Assembly: GCA_050084515.1 (NCBI GenBank)
Contig: CM114271.1
Span: 29,326,001-29,390,000, forward strand
Source of the DNA: Blasia pusilla
Taxonomy: Eukaryota > Marchantiophyta > Marchantiopsida > Blasiales
DNA: 64,000 bases
Direction of reading: 5' to 3'
Part shown: one piece after another, positions 1 through 11,869 of the stretch
How positions within the stretch are numbered: the stretch's first letter is position 1
Layout of the letters: every line of letters begins with the position of its first letter
Notes under the pieces: generated by a model
Seen by the model: the letters and a program-made list of their open reading frames with translations, nothing else
What the model was told of the DNA's origin: nothing
The model's database searches: none
Program-made: the position numbers and the translations under genes

Positions 1-117
1 GTCTTTCACACCCAAGTGACTTGTTGACCAGGTCACCCGCCCCTGGTAACCTATGCACGCAGGTTACCAAGGGAAGGGCTATTTTTAGGAGAAGAGCCTT
101 TTGGCTCTTCCCAACCC

Positions 118-154
118 TATATAAGAGAGGAAGATGGCTTTCCTAAGCCATCTT
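118..154 (+). promoter_or_regulatory. LTR core promoter: TATA box followed by a perfect stem-loop
   Basis: TATATAAG lies at 118-125. AAGATGGCTT (131-140) pairs perfectly with AAGCCATCTT (145-154) around a 4-nt loop. The homologous LTR near 24.9 kb keeps both features (stem at 24879-24902), while the 50 kb copy has lost one arm. Given the usual TATA-to-start spacing, the stem would lie at or just before the transcript start. Its function is inferred only. Confidence 0.55.
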
Positions 155-330
155 TCTCGTGTTGGGCCGTTGGAGCACCTTTCTTGTATATGTGTGAGAT
201 AGGACTAGGGTGCTAGCGTCCAGATTCCTTGATAGCACAGGGTGGACGAGGCTTGATATGTCGATGTAGATTGAGGAGTGGAGTTTTAGGCCGGGTATGC
301 CGTTTTTACTACTCTTTATTTTTACATGAG

Positions 331-1540
331 AAAGATGTCAGGGGGCTGGTGGGAATTCGTTGTTTGCAGGTAGGCAAGCGAGTTGCCTTGGTCGGGAGCC
401 CGTGGAGACGTTGGCTAGCATTGTATTTGTCATTTTTCTGTTTGGAAGGCCTTGGGCGGAAGCGCTGTCCGTATTTCTCAGATTTTGCTGGTGCGGATTG
501 ATTGGGGACAACAACAGGGTATAGTGCAGGTTGTGACGGCAAGTATAGCGTCGTCTAATAGCGGGAATGTCGAGATTTAGCAAGAAGGAGAGTTAGGGCA
601 TGCAGCCGCCGGGGGGTTGTCAAGTAAAGGGCGGTTAGGTCACGAAGGCTAGGGTTAGGGTGACGTGCGGCGACGGCACCCCCCCCCCAAAAGTTGGGGA
701 GGCCCATAGGGGTGCGGGCCAAGCCCCCCCTCCTTCCCCCCCGCATTTAGGGCCAGATTTTCCCCCCTCCAACGTGGTAGGACCGGATGTGGTGGAGTTG
801 TAGGGGCTGAAGGTGGTAGCGCAATCCGACACGGTACCATAGTTGGCGGGAGTGATGTGGTAAAGTCGGATGTAGTCCGAAGGGAAGACATGGTTGGGAG
901 CCAACCAGGGTGAGTCAGGTTACATGCACGGAGAGGTTTGCACGACATGATGTTTTTGGGGCGCGACAGGGCGTTGCGAGAGTTGACGATGGAGGGGCAG
1001 TGCACATGATGCCGATAGGTTGTCCGCATCTGTTGACGGAAGGATCGACGTGTTGGTCGAGGAGAATTTTGTGTTGCGGAGGTTGTCATATCACGTGGAG
1101 GAGTACATGTTGACGGTGCAACAGGTTGGAGGCCGTGATCAAGTTACCCATTCGAGTCCCTTTTTCCGCACTTATCGTGTGTGATTGAGAGTGTTGGGTA
1201 TCGGGTAGTAGCTGGTGCTAGGTGGTTGTAGTGATGGTGAGGAGTGTAGATTCTGTTCATATGTAGCATGTGGGTGGATTTACGGCGGTTGCCGAGTAGG
1301 GGTTGCGTGTATGACCCGAGAGAGTGTCACTAGGTTAGGTGAGTCAGTTGGGAGGCTTATGGTGAGCCCAAGTGTTGAGTGTGCGTGAGGCCGGGTATGT
1401 CATCACGGGATTGATGTTAGCATAGGTGAGCTAGTGAGGAGTGTGGGAGACTCTCGGTGAGTCTGAGTGCTTGAGCGGGTGAGACAGGGTTTGTCATCAC
1501 CGCGTTCTTCCAGGGTTCAGAAGAACAGGGTAATGGGAGC
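331..1540 (+). other. Long untranslated leader of Ty3 copy A
   Basis: This stretch has no credible ORF. From about 980 onward it aligns by eye with 36080-36600 in copy B, and more weakly with 41900-42400 in copy C, so it is the conserved leader of the family. It contains a C-rich tract near 680-740 and ends just before gag. In copy B the gag ATG is at 36610; here the equivalent codon is mutated. Confidence 0.55.
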
Positions 1541-1552
1541 AGTAGTAGTGGT

Positions 1553-3137
1553 GTGACACGGAGTGGAGTGAGATACCGAGGGGTTACCAGTGAGGAGCTA
1601 CCTCAACATCCATCCGTGGCTGGATCGTCATCACTAGACATTGGGTCTGGTGACGAGATCATAGACAGAGACAGTAGTACTTGGCAGGAGATGGACGACA
1701 TGGGCCATCGGGGCATGCGTCGTTTCTCGGGTGCAGTGGGCACCAATGACTTAGATGATTTTATCCAGGAGTTTGACATTTGTGGTGCGACTTCCAAGAG
1801 ATACGGACCCCGACACGGTTCAACCCTTTCATGGCCTGGAAGGGGTTGTTCCAACACTTGGAGGGTCCTCCAATGGATGACTACATGGAGTTTCGATCAC
1901 TATATTCAGTAGAGATCGATGCCTGGAGGATGTATTGGGCTCCAGGGTATGTGTCCACTAGTGGTTGCGTGGCACATGATGGGATTGTGAGAGGAGAGAG
2001 ACCCACACCATCAGACCGGAGACTAGATGGAGAGAAGGATAGTGAGACAAGCGATGTGGCAGAGACCTTTGGTGGTAGAGGGCCACCCAGCTTTAGCCCC
2101 ACAGTGGAGTTCTTCCGACAGTTGGGGAAGAGCTACCAGGGCATACTCACCGACAAGCTGAAGAGTCTACAGGATTTTCAGCGACGATCGGATGAGAGTC
2201 TGAGAGAGGCATTCACACTCATGAGGAGGCTGATCACTGCTACGTATGGAGTGACTGAGGTGTAGTCAGCCCAGTATTGGTACGAGGTTCTGGACCGAGA
2301 ACTACGGAGGAGAGTCCGAGATACAGTGCTGATTCACACAGCGAAGCCCACATTGACGGTGGTCTTTGAGTTGTTTGAGCGTATTGAGCTCAACATGAGT
2401 GAGGAGCAGGTAGTGATCACTGGATTTTCTCGAGAGTCGACGGGTCCATGAGCGACGGTCACCCCACAGGTGCCACAACGAGCACTAGTACCATGGGAGC
2501 GGGCCAGTGTGCCCAGAGAGCAAGGCGGGTACCGTGAGCCTATGAGGCAACGACCCGTACCTACATATGTTTCCTGCAGGGACCGATGTGGTCTTGTTGG
2601 ACGTGTGGAGAGGCCCATAGGCAGAGAGACTGCCCACAGCATGCCAGAGGACCACCAACGCCTCCGATTGCTCAGGAGCCACAGAGGATGGTCCCACCAT
2701 AGCACCAGTGTGACTATTGCCACAGATATGGTCACACTAGGGATAGATATTTTGACCTTCGCCGAGGGGCACGTCCAGAGGTAGGATGAGGGCTTGGGGG
2801 CGGTCGTCCTCGAGGAGGTCGGGGAGTCCTTCTTGGACGTGTTGGTAGAGGACCACCACCAGCCACAGGAGATGGAGCAAGAGCACCAGAGCCGACACTT
2901 CTCTCACGCATTGATCAATTGGAGCAGAGAATTGATGCCATGAGGATGATGCGGCTTAGGGAAGGCACGGAGCTACGAGCAGCTAGTGTGACTCCAGCTT
3001 CTACCTCTTACCCTGACCCGGGTAAGGATCTCGCCAGTATGGGATTTATGTGTAGTGCAGCCCAAATTGAGGTAGCTGCAGTGGTGCTGCAAGAGGCACC
3101 GAGCCATCGAGAGGTGGAGTTGAGATTGACCCACTAG
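1553..3137 (+). pseudogene. Decayed Ty3 retrotransposon gag, copy A
   Basis: Gag would be the capsid/nucleocapsid protein that packages element RNA. The coding sequence runs through at least two frameshifts (about 1790 and 2570) and an in-frame stop at 2263-2265. The capsid-like part includes GPPMDDYMEF and FERIELNMSEEQ. Two zinc-knuckle-like motifs follow: CWTCGEAHRQRDC (CX2CX3HX4C), and a second CX2CX4HX4C-type motif whose last Cys is Tyr. The C-terminus has a short coiled-coil-like stretch (LLSRIDQLEQRIDAM) and stops at 3137. The start codon is lost. Homologues are at 36610-37935 and 42410-43620. The gag identity is confident; the exact frame joins are approximate. Confidence 0.75.
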
Positions 3138-3225
3138 AGGGGACAGATGGGCGGCAGGCCAAGGTTCCACGACCCGTGGCCTCCTTGCGGGAGAAGAGGG
3201 GGGAAAGGGGGGGGGGATCATACTC

Positions 3226-3364
3226 ATACATATGATCTCCATGTATATGTATGAGTTGATTTTTGTACATGTGTGGATCGACCCGTGTGTGGGAAAGATC
3301 GGTGTTGTGTGGTGTAGATATGACCAGCAATGTATGTTCTGTAGCGATATGTATGCGCACGACA
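3226..3364 (+). repeat. Terminal block (LTR 3' end), family A
   Basis: The block ends GTATGCGCACGACA and contains GTGGATCGACCCG. The same block closes copy B (to 38070), the segment ending at 50122, and the complete LTR at 50125-50724. With the TGTCAC start at 24591 and 50125, the element has TGTC...GACA termini, as expected for an LTR. Confidence 0.65.
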
Positions 3365-3625
3365 GCAATCTTGCTCTTCCAAGTGGGAAATATCTTCATC
3401 AAATATGACGTCATGGCTCATAACCACCTAGTGATGCCCTAAGAAGAAGAGCTTATAACCTTTCTCTCTAGTGTCATAGCCACTAAATATAAATTGCACA
3501 CTTTTATCATCGAGTTTTCTTTTTCAATTTTGTTGGTAAAGATACATGAGCTACACACCCAAAATTGGAAAGGTATGTGACATTTGGTTTGACACTAGTG
3601 AAGACTTCTTCAAGTGTTTTGTCTT
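3365..3625 (-). pseudogene. Ty1/copia integrase C-terminal fragment
   Basis: Read on the minus strand, with stops and frame changes, this gives the end of a copia integrase: KRKLDDKSVQFIFSGYDTRE, then KGYKLFF, then VMSHDVIFDEDISHLEEQD. These match the copia landmarks 'KKLDxKSxxxxFxGY', 'KGYRLYxP' and 'xxSRDVxFDE'. The fragment stops exactly where Ty3 copy A begins (3364/3365), so the Ty3 element probably inserted into an older copia copy. No catalytic core remains. Confidence 0.65.
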
Positions 3626-3699
3626 GCAAAACCCTTATTGGGCATTTTTTCAAGATGTAGATAGTCACGCTTCCTCAAACCATAATACTTATCTCTAGG

Positions 3700-4400
3700 A
3701 AGAGGCCTCTTCCTAGAGATAGGTGGGGAGATCTTGCCCCTACGGCATGCGCCTCACCATCTCTATTACCGTAACTGTCATGAACACCAAGACAAAGTCT
3801 GTGTCCGCAGACATGTCCATGTCCGTGCGGGCGTGGGAACCTGGATGCGGGGCCCGCACTCGAGCCCGCCCGGAGTCCACACCCGTTGCGTGGTCCGCAT
3901 CCTGACCTAGGGTGGGCTCGGTACAGGCTTGAGGCCTGCCTTGCTAGCTTGGAACCCTCACCTACCTGCGCTCTGCCCGCGTTTGCCCGCTTGGAGCCCG
4001 CACCTAGCCGTCCAGAGTCTGCGTCCAATCATCTTTGAGCCCGCGCTTGCCCGCCCTAGCCCGCACTTGCCCACCCAGAGCCCGCGCCCAATTAGCCCTA
4101 AGCCCGCGCTTGCCCGCCTTGAGCCCGCACATGCCCGCTCGGAGCCCGTGCCCAATCAGCCCTGAGCTCGTGCCTGTCCGCTCCGAGCCTGCACCTGCCC
4201 GCCGGAAGCCCGTGCCTGCCTCGAGCTCGCACTTGCCCGCTCCGAGCCAACATCTGCCCGCGCCTGCCTGCCTCGAGCCCGGACCTGCCCGCTTGGAGCC
4301 CACACCCAATCAACCAAGAGCCCGCACCTACCCGCCTGAGCCTGCACTTGTCCGCCTTGAGCCTGCGCCTGCCCGCTCAAAGCCCGCCTAGAGCCCGCCC
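3700..4400. repeat. GC-rich minisatellite-like block
   Basis: Imperfect units of roughly 20-25 bp built on GAGCCCGCxCxTGCCCGC run from about 3930 to 4400. The preceding 3700-3930 is also GC-rich and starts with an inverted repeat around the AGGAAGAGGCCTCTTCCT palindrome (about 3698-3715). Both strands are open for long stretches only because the repeat lacks stop codons, so I do not call genes here. A related block is at 49480-49720. Confidence 0.6.
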
Positions 4401-4900
4401 TACGGGCCATGCAACGGGTGTAGGCTCCGTTAGCCCGGGTCTACGTGGCGGGCTCGGGTGCGGTCCGGGCATGTCCGAGGACCTGTTTGTTTCCGTGCAA
4501 CCTTAGGTTGTGGGCTCTACGCGGGCTCCAAGCGGGCTTGGATGCAAGCCGGCATGTCCAGACTTGTCTGTCTCATGGATGGATTTGTTCCTTTCCGTGC
4601 AACCTTGATCAAGTGGCAAGGTACAATATGTTATTAGACTAAGTTGATGACCATTCAAGATCTATGTTGGTCTATTACTTGCAACACAAACCAAATGTAT
4701 TGGGTTTACTCAAGAAAATCAATCTACAACAATAATGGAATCCTTGCATCTCCATTTTAGCGAGCTTCTCTCAATGGTGAAGATGAATCTTAGATAATTA
4801 AACAAAAAGAGGGGGAAAATTCATAGGGAAAGCCTTTAAGAGTTTTTGTTGTGATTATGGCATTTGTCATCAATTTACTACTGCCTACTCCCCACAATAA
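4401..4900. other. Intergenic, with a short dispersed repeat
   Basis: TTCCGTGCAACCTT occurs at about 4490 and again at about 4591, and a close variant (GCGTGCAACCTT) occurs near 7320 in a similar context (GGCATGT...TGTC). This suggests a dispersed, partly duplicated repeat. No coding region is supported. Confidence 0.35.
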
Positions 4901-4939
4901 AAGAAAGTGTTATAGTGTTTAGAGTAGGAATTAAATCAT

Positions 4940-5230
4940 AAATCCTAAACCCTATGCAAATGCATAAACCCTTAACCCTAAGCCTAAGCATCACAAACCC
5001 TAAGCCCTAACTTAAAGCCATTAACCCTAAACCCTAAGCCATAAACCATAATCCTTTACCCCTAAACCCTAAACACTAAAAATCCCAAACCCGAAACCCT
5101 AAGCCATAAAGCCTAAACCCTAAGGCCGAAGTCATAAACCCTAAACCCTAAGTGTATGCCAAAAAAGCCTAAACACTTAAAACCCTAAACCGTAAGCCTT
5201 ATCACTGAAAACCCTACACCCTAAGTCATG
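4940..5230. repeat. Interstitial telomeric tract, CCCTAAA orientation
   Basis: Degenerate plant-type telomere repeats (AAACCCTAAACCCTA, AACCCTAAGCC and variants) cover this stretch. Many units carry substitutions, so the tract is old. It faces an oppositely oriented tract at 5755-5990. Confidence 0.8.
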
Positions 5231-5754
5231 GATAATTATACTAGATCTAGGTATTAATTCATTGGCCATATACACAAAAAATATAGATCACTCTCAAGGG
5301 CCATTCCACCCCTTGGTTCGTCAAATGACTAATGGAAGAATGTATTTACTATTCCAAACCATACACCTCAAGTTGTAAGCCCTAAACGATAAGTCACACA
5401 CACTTAGATAATGTCATATTTTTCCGATAATCATACAAGAACAAAACCGGGTTTTCTAAAAGACGATATTTGTCAATCGTTGCACATTGATAATATATAA
5501 AGATTTACTTGGTTATTTTTCTGAAAATTATTAGGCCATCCAATAGTGGGAATTTATACTTTTTTTAAAAACCCATTATTACAAATTTGATCCCTTAGAA
5601 AATCTGATTTTGTTCTGATATTGATATTCATAGACACAAGGTTGAAAATTTGTGGGTGTTTCTAGATTAGTGTCGCTATCGTCAATTGTAGTTGGAATTT
5701 TCAAGTATTATCACTGAAGAATTTATTCCAATCAAGGATGACATTGTATTGTCG

Positions 5755-5990
5755 ATACCTTAGGATTGAGGGCTTAGGGTTTAGGGCATATGGCTTAGGT
5801 TTGAGGGTTTAGGACAAAGGGTTTAGGATCTAAGGCTTAGGGTTTAGGATGTAGAGTATATAGCTTAGGTCTTAGGATGGAGGGCTTAGGGTCTAGGATT
5901 AAGGGTTTAGGGTGTATGACTTGGGTGTAAGGGCTTAGGGTTTGGATTTTAAGTATATAGCTTAGGGTTTAGTATCAAGGGTATTTGAAG
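5755..5990. repeat. Interstitial telomeric tract, TTTAGGG orientation
   Basis: Degenerate TTTAGGG/CTTAGGG/TTTAGGA heptamers repeat with A/T-rich interruptions. The polarity is opposite to the tract at 4940-5230, with about 525 bp of AT-rich, non-coding DNA between them. Confidence 0.75.
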
Positions 5991-6460
5991 GATATAGGAT
6001 GTGGCGCCTTCTATAAAGGATTTCGTTAATCCCTTTTTTATCTAATGTCCAAATGGATTTAAGCTTTTGGCTTCAAAACATAAATTGGTACATTTTGGAA
6101 TAACTTCCAAGTTTAGATAATCATGTGACTATTATTAATTCTACTTGTTGCCATTTAATCATTGCTATGTGTGGCTGTGATTTCATGCAATTTTGAGGTA
6201 GATCCTTACAAAGAGTAGCTTGGGCCTAACACAGATTCAAACAAGTTAAGCATAAGCACAATCATTTATTCTATAAGTTCATACAACATGTGTAACTAAA
6301 TAATATACAATTTAAATTTGATGTGGTCCGAGAAATAATAGATAGTCCATAGAATTGATTATACAAAGAAATAAGATTAGACAAATATTTATATCTAGAG
6401 ATCTATTATGACAACCCAAATCACAATCTAATAAATTGCGATTATGCAGTTTCAAATCTT

Positions 6461-7040
6461 GATATGGTATTATTTATCGGGTTCGGATATGTTTGTAACT
6501 TAATCATGGGATCCTCCTAAATTTTGGGAGGAATGGAAAAAAAAACTTAGTCGCAATTTTTTGATAATTTTAATAAGAAATTTTTACAAAAATTCCAAGT
6601 TTGGTTTTCAATTTTCCGAAAAAAAAATGGAATAACACCAAAAATATTCATGCTTCCTCAAACCATAACACTTAGAAGAAATTTTATTTTTTTATCAACT
6701 TTTAGTTTTAAATCATAGATGATAACAAACGTGTATATCATGAGATCTATTATAAAAAAATTATGTCATAATCTTTTAGTTTTAATTTTTTTATTATATT
6801 CTAAGTGTTTATGGTTTGAGTAAGAATAAATATTTGTAGTGCAATTCCATTTCTAATTTTTTATGTGAAATTGACAACCAAACTTGGAATTTTGACTCTT
6901 ATTATTTTCATTTATTTTGAACAAAATAAAAATTATGAAATAACTTGCAGCTCAGTTTTTTTATCCATTCTTCCAAAATTTTAGAAAGATCCCATTATCG
7001 AGTTATGAGCATATCCAAACCCAATAAATAATACCATACC
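6461..7040. repeat. Long imperfect inverted repeat (foldback-like)
   Basis: The left arm (6461 to about 6680) reappears in reverse complement as the right arm (about 6796-7040). Shared landmarks in order are GGTATTATTTAT(C/T)GGGTT, ATGGGATC, TTCCAAGTTTGGTT and CTCAAACCATAA. The arms are about 220-245 bp around a spacer of about 115 bp. No transposase is present. It could be a foldback element, a large MITE or an inverted duplication. A transcript would form a long hairpin. Confidence 0.7.
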
Positions 7041-8560
7041 AAGGTATGGAATTACATTCTAAGCTTTGATTATTTGCTCATTATGAAAATGATATCTTCT
7101 ATATACAACATCATCAATCCTCAACAAAAAATATTGAAGCGGGTGCAAGCCAACCGAGGGCTCACAAACCGTACACCCATTCAATCCCTTACCACCTTCC
7201 TTAATCCGATTCTCGATCTGTTTTGGGATCTTAAGCCTACACAGGCCATTGGGGTATCGAAAAAACTTGGGCGGAGGATCTGTTGGGCATGTTTGTCCTA
7301 TGAACAGACAAGTCCATTTGCGTGCAACCTTGGATGGATTTCATCAAAAGAAAAGTTTGGTTTTTTTTCACTAGATATAATTAAAAATAACTTGTATAAA
7401 AAATGACTCAAATTATATCTTTGTTAGTTTAATTTCATTCTTATAAGTAATGACTTATCAAACCAACATAGTCATATCCCCATTACTTATAAAGTAATTA
7501 TACTCATATACAGCATAATGATTTTTCTTAAAATTATGAATATCATTAAATATTATACAAGAAACATGATTGAATGGAACAGGTTGAGATTTCATATTTT
7601 ATTTTCAAAAAATTTCATAAATGGTATGAACCTTAAGGAGAAGGAAATTTTCATTTTAATTTTGGAATTAAACTCATATGATGAATCGAGTGAAAAAATG
7701 CATTTTCATTGATAATTTTCATAGCAATGATTCTTTCTCAAAATCAATATTTAATGCTGGATTTCTATTTTATTTCCTTAAAAAATGAATCCACATATTT
7801 CTTGTTCATTTATGAAAAATTTGACAAACTTTCAAAAAAATATTATTACAAATTCAATGAAAAAAAGAAGATAAGATATTTATCAAGAATAATAGTATTG
7901 GGCTTACTATCATTATGTTGCAAGATGAATTTATTTTAATATTTTTTGGAATATTAAATTTATTACTTATTAGAAAAACTTTTTTTTTGGCAATCTTGGA
8001 ATGAATTTTCTACTTGAATAGTTTAGACCTCTCATTATTTTTTAAGATATTACTTTCAAAAAAAATCTCAAATATTTTTATTTTCAATCCTGGATTTCTC
8101 ATTTCCTTTCTTTAAAAAGATTTCACTTCAATCACTCACTCCTTATCTTTCCCTGTAAACCTTAAGTTTACATATTTGTAAAAAAATTTGACTACAAACA
8201 TGAGTTTAGAAGGAAGAAATGCTTACCAAGATTATATAAAGGGAATTCACATTATCTGTTCGGTGAAAGATGCATAAGATTCATAAGATTTAAAGTAGTA
8301 GACTCTAATAGATGAGCACACGAGAAGGATGGAACTTGTTTAATAAAATCTTGGATTTAACAAACAGATGTAATTTTTGCAATAGATGTTAAATACTAAT
8401 GCTTCACAATATTATCAAGTTTTTTTGGATCATTTAAAATAATTATAAGTAAGCAAGGGAGGGTCAATAGGAAATAAAATTAGGCAAAAAAAGTTATTCA
8501 AGGGAAATTTTTATTGGCATATTTTAATTAAGTCTACGTAAAATAGGGAGGGTCAAATAG
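7041..8560. other. AT-rich intergenic DNA
   Basis: The stretch is AT-rich with short chance ORFs only. A piece of the dispersed repeat also seen at 4490-4604 lies near 7290-7330. Nothing else is recognised. Confidence 0.4.
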
Positions 8561-8564
8561 GAGC

Positions 8565-11400
8565 CTAGCCATACGTGATATATGGGGCATATGTAATATG
8601 ACATATGGTATGTGCATCTTTGAATTCAAGAGTCATGGTTTCTAAGCAAAGAATCAAATTTACATCTCTTTTAACAAAATCATTAGTGTCATATAGGAAT
8701 TTGAAGTTTCTATTTAGACCCGTACGTTTAAGCCAGTTAAACACTTCTCTGCAAGCAAAACCTTCTATAGTACTTGAATTTATTTTATCCAAGTCAAATG
8801 GCTCTCTACATCTTCCCCACTTACTACCATATTTTTGTTGGATTATTTGCACTCTACCAAACCAAGAAACTAATCTTGTAGATGATGTAGTTTGAGCTTG
8901 AGTCGTAATTCTGGTATAATTTTTCCTTCTGGTATATCCTCTTGAAATAAAACTACACTATCCACACCTACATCAAGCAAACATGTAGGAACTCCTATTA
9001 AAGAGAAGTGACTTTGAACATTCTCGGGATTGTAATACAAACTTTGTTGTACATTGATTAATCTATACTTAAAAAATAAAGGATTTCCACAAAATTGGCT
9101 AGCAAGAGTGGATTTATATATTCTAGCTATTACCTTCAAATTCCAGCTAGTTGAATATTGATAAAATTTGGGTTAAGCATTGAATCATTGAGAATTTCCC
9201 CAATCACATGGCAGACTTTGTGTGTTGCATTCTCCATATCATCTCTCCTATCAATCTCCATGGGTTCTTCAACATTGGTAGCAACCATGTTAACTAATTG
9301 CCTCTCCAAATTTTGTTGTCTTGATGCATCAACATTTTTTGTCAACCACACCTTCAAAGGGGTGAAAGCTTTTTCATCATGGTCAATAAGTGAATCCAAT
9401 AATTTATGATCTCTAACTTTTTTGGAGCCATTTTCCCTCTCCCTTCCAAGGAAACCTCTTTCACTCTAGTTTGCTCTCTAAATGAAGGTGTACATACTAT
9501 GTGGATGCATGCTCAACTGAATGCATAGATTTCTAGCAAACCTTCTTGTAAAGCCTCCACCACCTGGTCATTGGTGGCTATCATTGAGAAATCTCCAAGA
9601 TTAGCTACTTCACCAAGTTTCAATGGATGCGCGTAACTTATGCCATATAAATTCTTGCTTGGAATAACATCGAGATAATTTTAAGCCCTCCTCACCAAAC
9701 TCCATGGTTGACAATCTATTCAAACCAATTTTAGAGTCTAATAGAGTGGAGGAATCGTAGTTTCTCTCATGCCCACTCATACCATCCGTATTGAAGAAGA
9801 AAATCTCCATAGAATCAAACCCACATGAGTGCAAAGTTGTAGGGAGATTTGGATAGCAATCTCTAAATAATATTAGAAAGAAAACTGAAAAATATAGAGA
9901 AATTTGTACATCATAGAAAGCCTACAAGGTAGCCATATTTTTCTCACCAAATACCACGTTATTTCTTGCCTCTGCATGAGGTGGAGCTTTCAACCAATGC
10001 ATCCATAATCTAGAAAAGAAGGATACCTTGGGTGTCTTCCTCACTCTCTCAAAAAAATTCAAAGTAAATGAATAAAATATATCTATGTAATCATAACACA
10101 CTTGAAGGTATGATTAAGTCACCAACACCCTTTCATGCAACTCATTTTTCCTATCTTACATTTTTCTCAAACACTCTAAAGTGAGGCTATAATTTATACC
10201 TCACTTCACATGCTCCAAGGTTTCATGATTCATGCCCATGGCCATTGGTTTTGGACACCTATCTAGTGGGTTTATAAGTGTCTTGCCACAATGGGGAGGA
10301 TCATGGTCTGCTAAACCATATACATGTCCATTTGGTAGAATAGAGATGTGTATGGCTCCAACCAACCCAATCAATACCAAAGCGAGGTCCTACTTTGCTT
10401 CAATAAGATTTCATCATGATTTTTCTCCTACGTGAGCCATCATCACTAGTATATCTTATCAAGGATCCAACATCCACCCTACAATACTCATCCCACATGG
10501 TCTTTAATTCTTGCCATTAATTCCAAACCCTTTTTTTTTAACCTTAGGCTACTACATGTACATGTTGCCCAAATGGCTAACTTAGGTAGTTTATTATGTG
10601 GAAAATTACATATAATAACTCATGCATAGAGTCTTGAACAATGACTCATAAAAGAACCAAATTTTTTCTCATAACTTGGAGAACCATTTCCGACCTGAAC
10701 CTCCAAACCATAGAAGTAGACATGATAGTCAATTATCCCACAAAGACCAATAAGTGTGTCCCATTTTGCTTCCCATACGCAAATATACATGTGAAACTAC
10801 ATTGATGGATAAAAAATTATGAGACATTCCAAACCCTTCATAATCATATGAGGGTTGGAAAGAAAATTATTCACTCACCTCACTCAAGGTTTGATTCAAG
10901 TTTCATTGTATACATGCAAAAATTACAAAAACATCTCCAATAATTTTGGCCTCTTCTTTGCCACGCTTTGTATCCGTCCAATTTCCTTGAAAATAGTAGA
11001 TCTCAATCCACTTCTAAATGGAACCAAGTTGGCTCTATCTCTCTTCAATGTCCTAACTAAAGGTCCCGACAAGTTTATGTGAAAGCACTGAGTAGTTTTT
11101 TATTCCCCAAATTGAAGAAGAGTTTGGGCTGCAACTGTGCCCCATTTACTATACCGTTTTCCGTTACCTGATCCATAGTTTTTAAGACTCAATATGTTCT
11201 ACCCCACATCCTTTATGAAATCCCATAGGACTTCCTTCCCACCAGATGCACCAGCTCTATAAGCTATAACAATGTTACGACATAATGATAATACCTCTTT
11301 ACAACTAGCAAAGCTTTGGACTAACTTTGGAAGTTTCGGCTTTCGAGTCCTAAGAGCACATACCCTCTTCATCAACAAAAAATCATCCAAATCATAATTT
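8565..11400 (-). pseudogene. Decayed gene of a large uncharacterised (probably mobile-element) protein family
   Basis: Read from 11400 down to 8565 on the minus strand, one long coding region can be followed through scattered stops and frameshifts. Landmarks in order are: LWDFIKDVG; GPLVRTLKRDRANLVPF; WEAKWDTLIGLCG; SRRRK; GHVYGLADHDPPHCGKTLIN then PLDR; MNHETLEHV; YDYIDIFYS; FFSRLWMHWLK; ILFRDCYPNLP; CGFDSMEIFF; IWHKL; KSTLASQFCGNP; YGSKWGRCREP. The intact protein would be about 900-1000 aa. The block pattern resembles large predicted proteins that I recall as recurring, unnamed, in algal, moss and invertebrate genomes, but I cannot name the family or give a function. The decay suggests an old, dead copy. 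Confidence 0.5.
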
Positions 11401-11869
11401 TCCCTATTGAAAGTTCACCTTAGAGATATGAGTTTTGAGCTCTGGAATTGTCTAATATCTCAATCTCTAGCCCTTGTTTGTATCCCCATGACCCCACTTG
11501 ACATTAACATTTATCTCCCTTATCACCCTCTTCCTAAAATCAGATTTCTTGGCCAATGAATGGCAATAATCATAAGTGAGGTCATCATCACCACTAATTG
11601 ATACTTAACATGTCGGAATAATCCATCTACATGCACAATGGTGCCATAAAGAGGATTGAAGATTGAATTTTCCTTTCATGTACGGCTCTGCATATTAGCT
11701 ATTTCCCATAGATTTATTATGCAATAAACCCCTTGATATTCAAAGGTTTTCCTTCATCTTTAATAACAAGTTGAATTTTCTTTCCATAATCTCCAATAAA
11801 GAGTGGACAAGGATAAATTAAAACTAGCTATTGGATTCTCAACATCCACTCCTCTGAGCACCGTTGATT

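Larger units (their letters stand above)
1..3364 (+). mobile_element. Ty3/gypsy-like gag-only element, copy A (5' end outside window)
   Basis: Order seen: a promoter-bearing terminal segment (1 to about 330), a long untranslated leader (about 330-1540), a decayed gag (1553-3137), and a 130-bp terminal block ending in GCGCACGACA at 3364. The same order occurs in copy B (24591-38070, split by hAT units). No protease, reverse transcriptase or integrase follows gag, so the element could only have moved with help from a partner. The right edge is supported by a copia fragment that starts at the next base. The left end lies before the window. Assignment to Ty3/gypsy rests on the gag type and on the related copy C, which continues into Ty3-type pol. 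Confidence 0.7.

Noticed and set aside
3929-4410. Long ORFs on both strands with Pro/Arg- or Gly/Ala-rich repeats
   Set aside because: They arise from a GC-rich minisatellite lacking stop codons. Both strands and several frames are open at once, with no domain.
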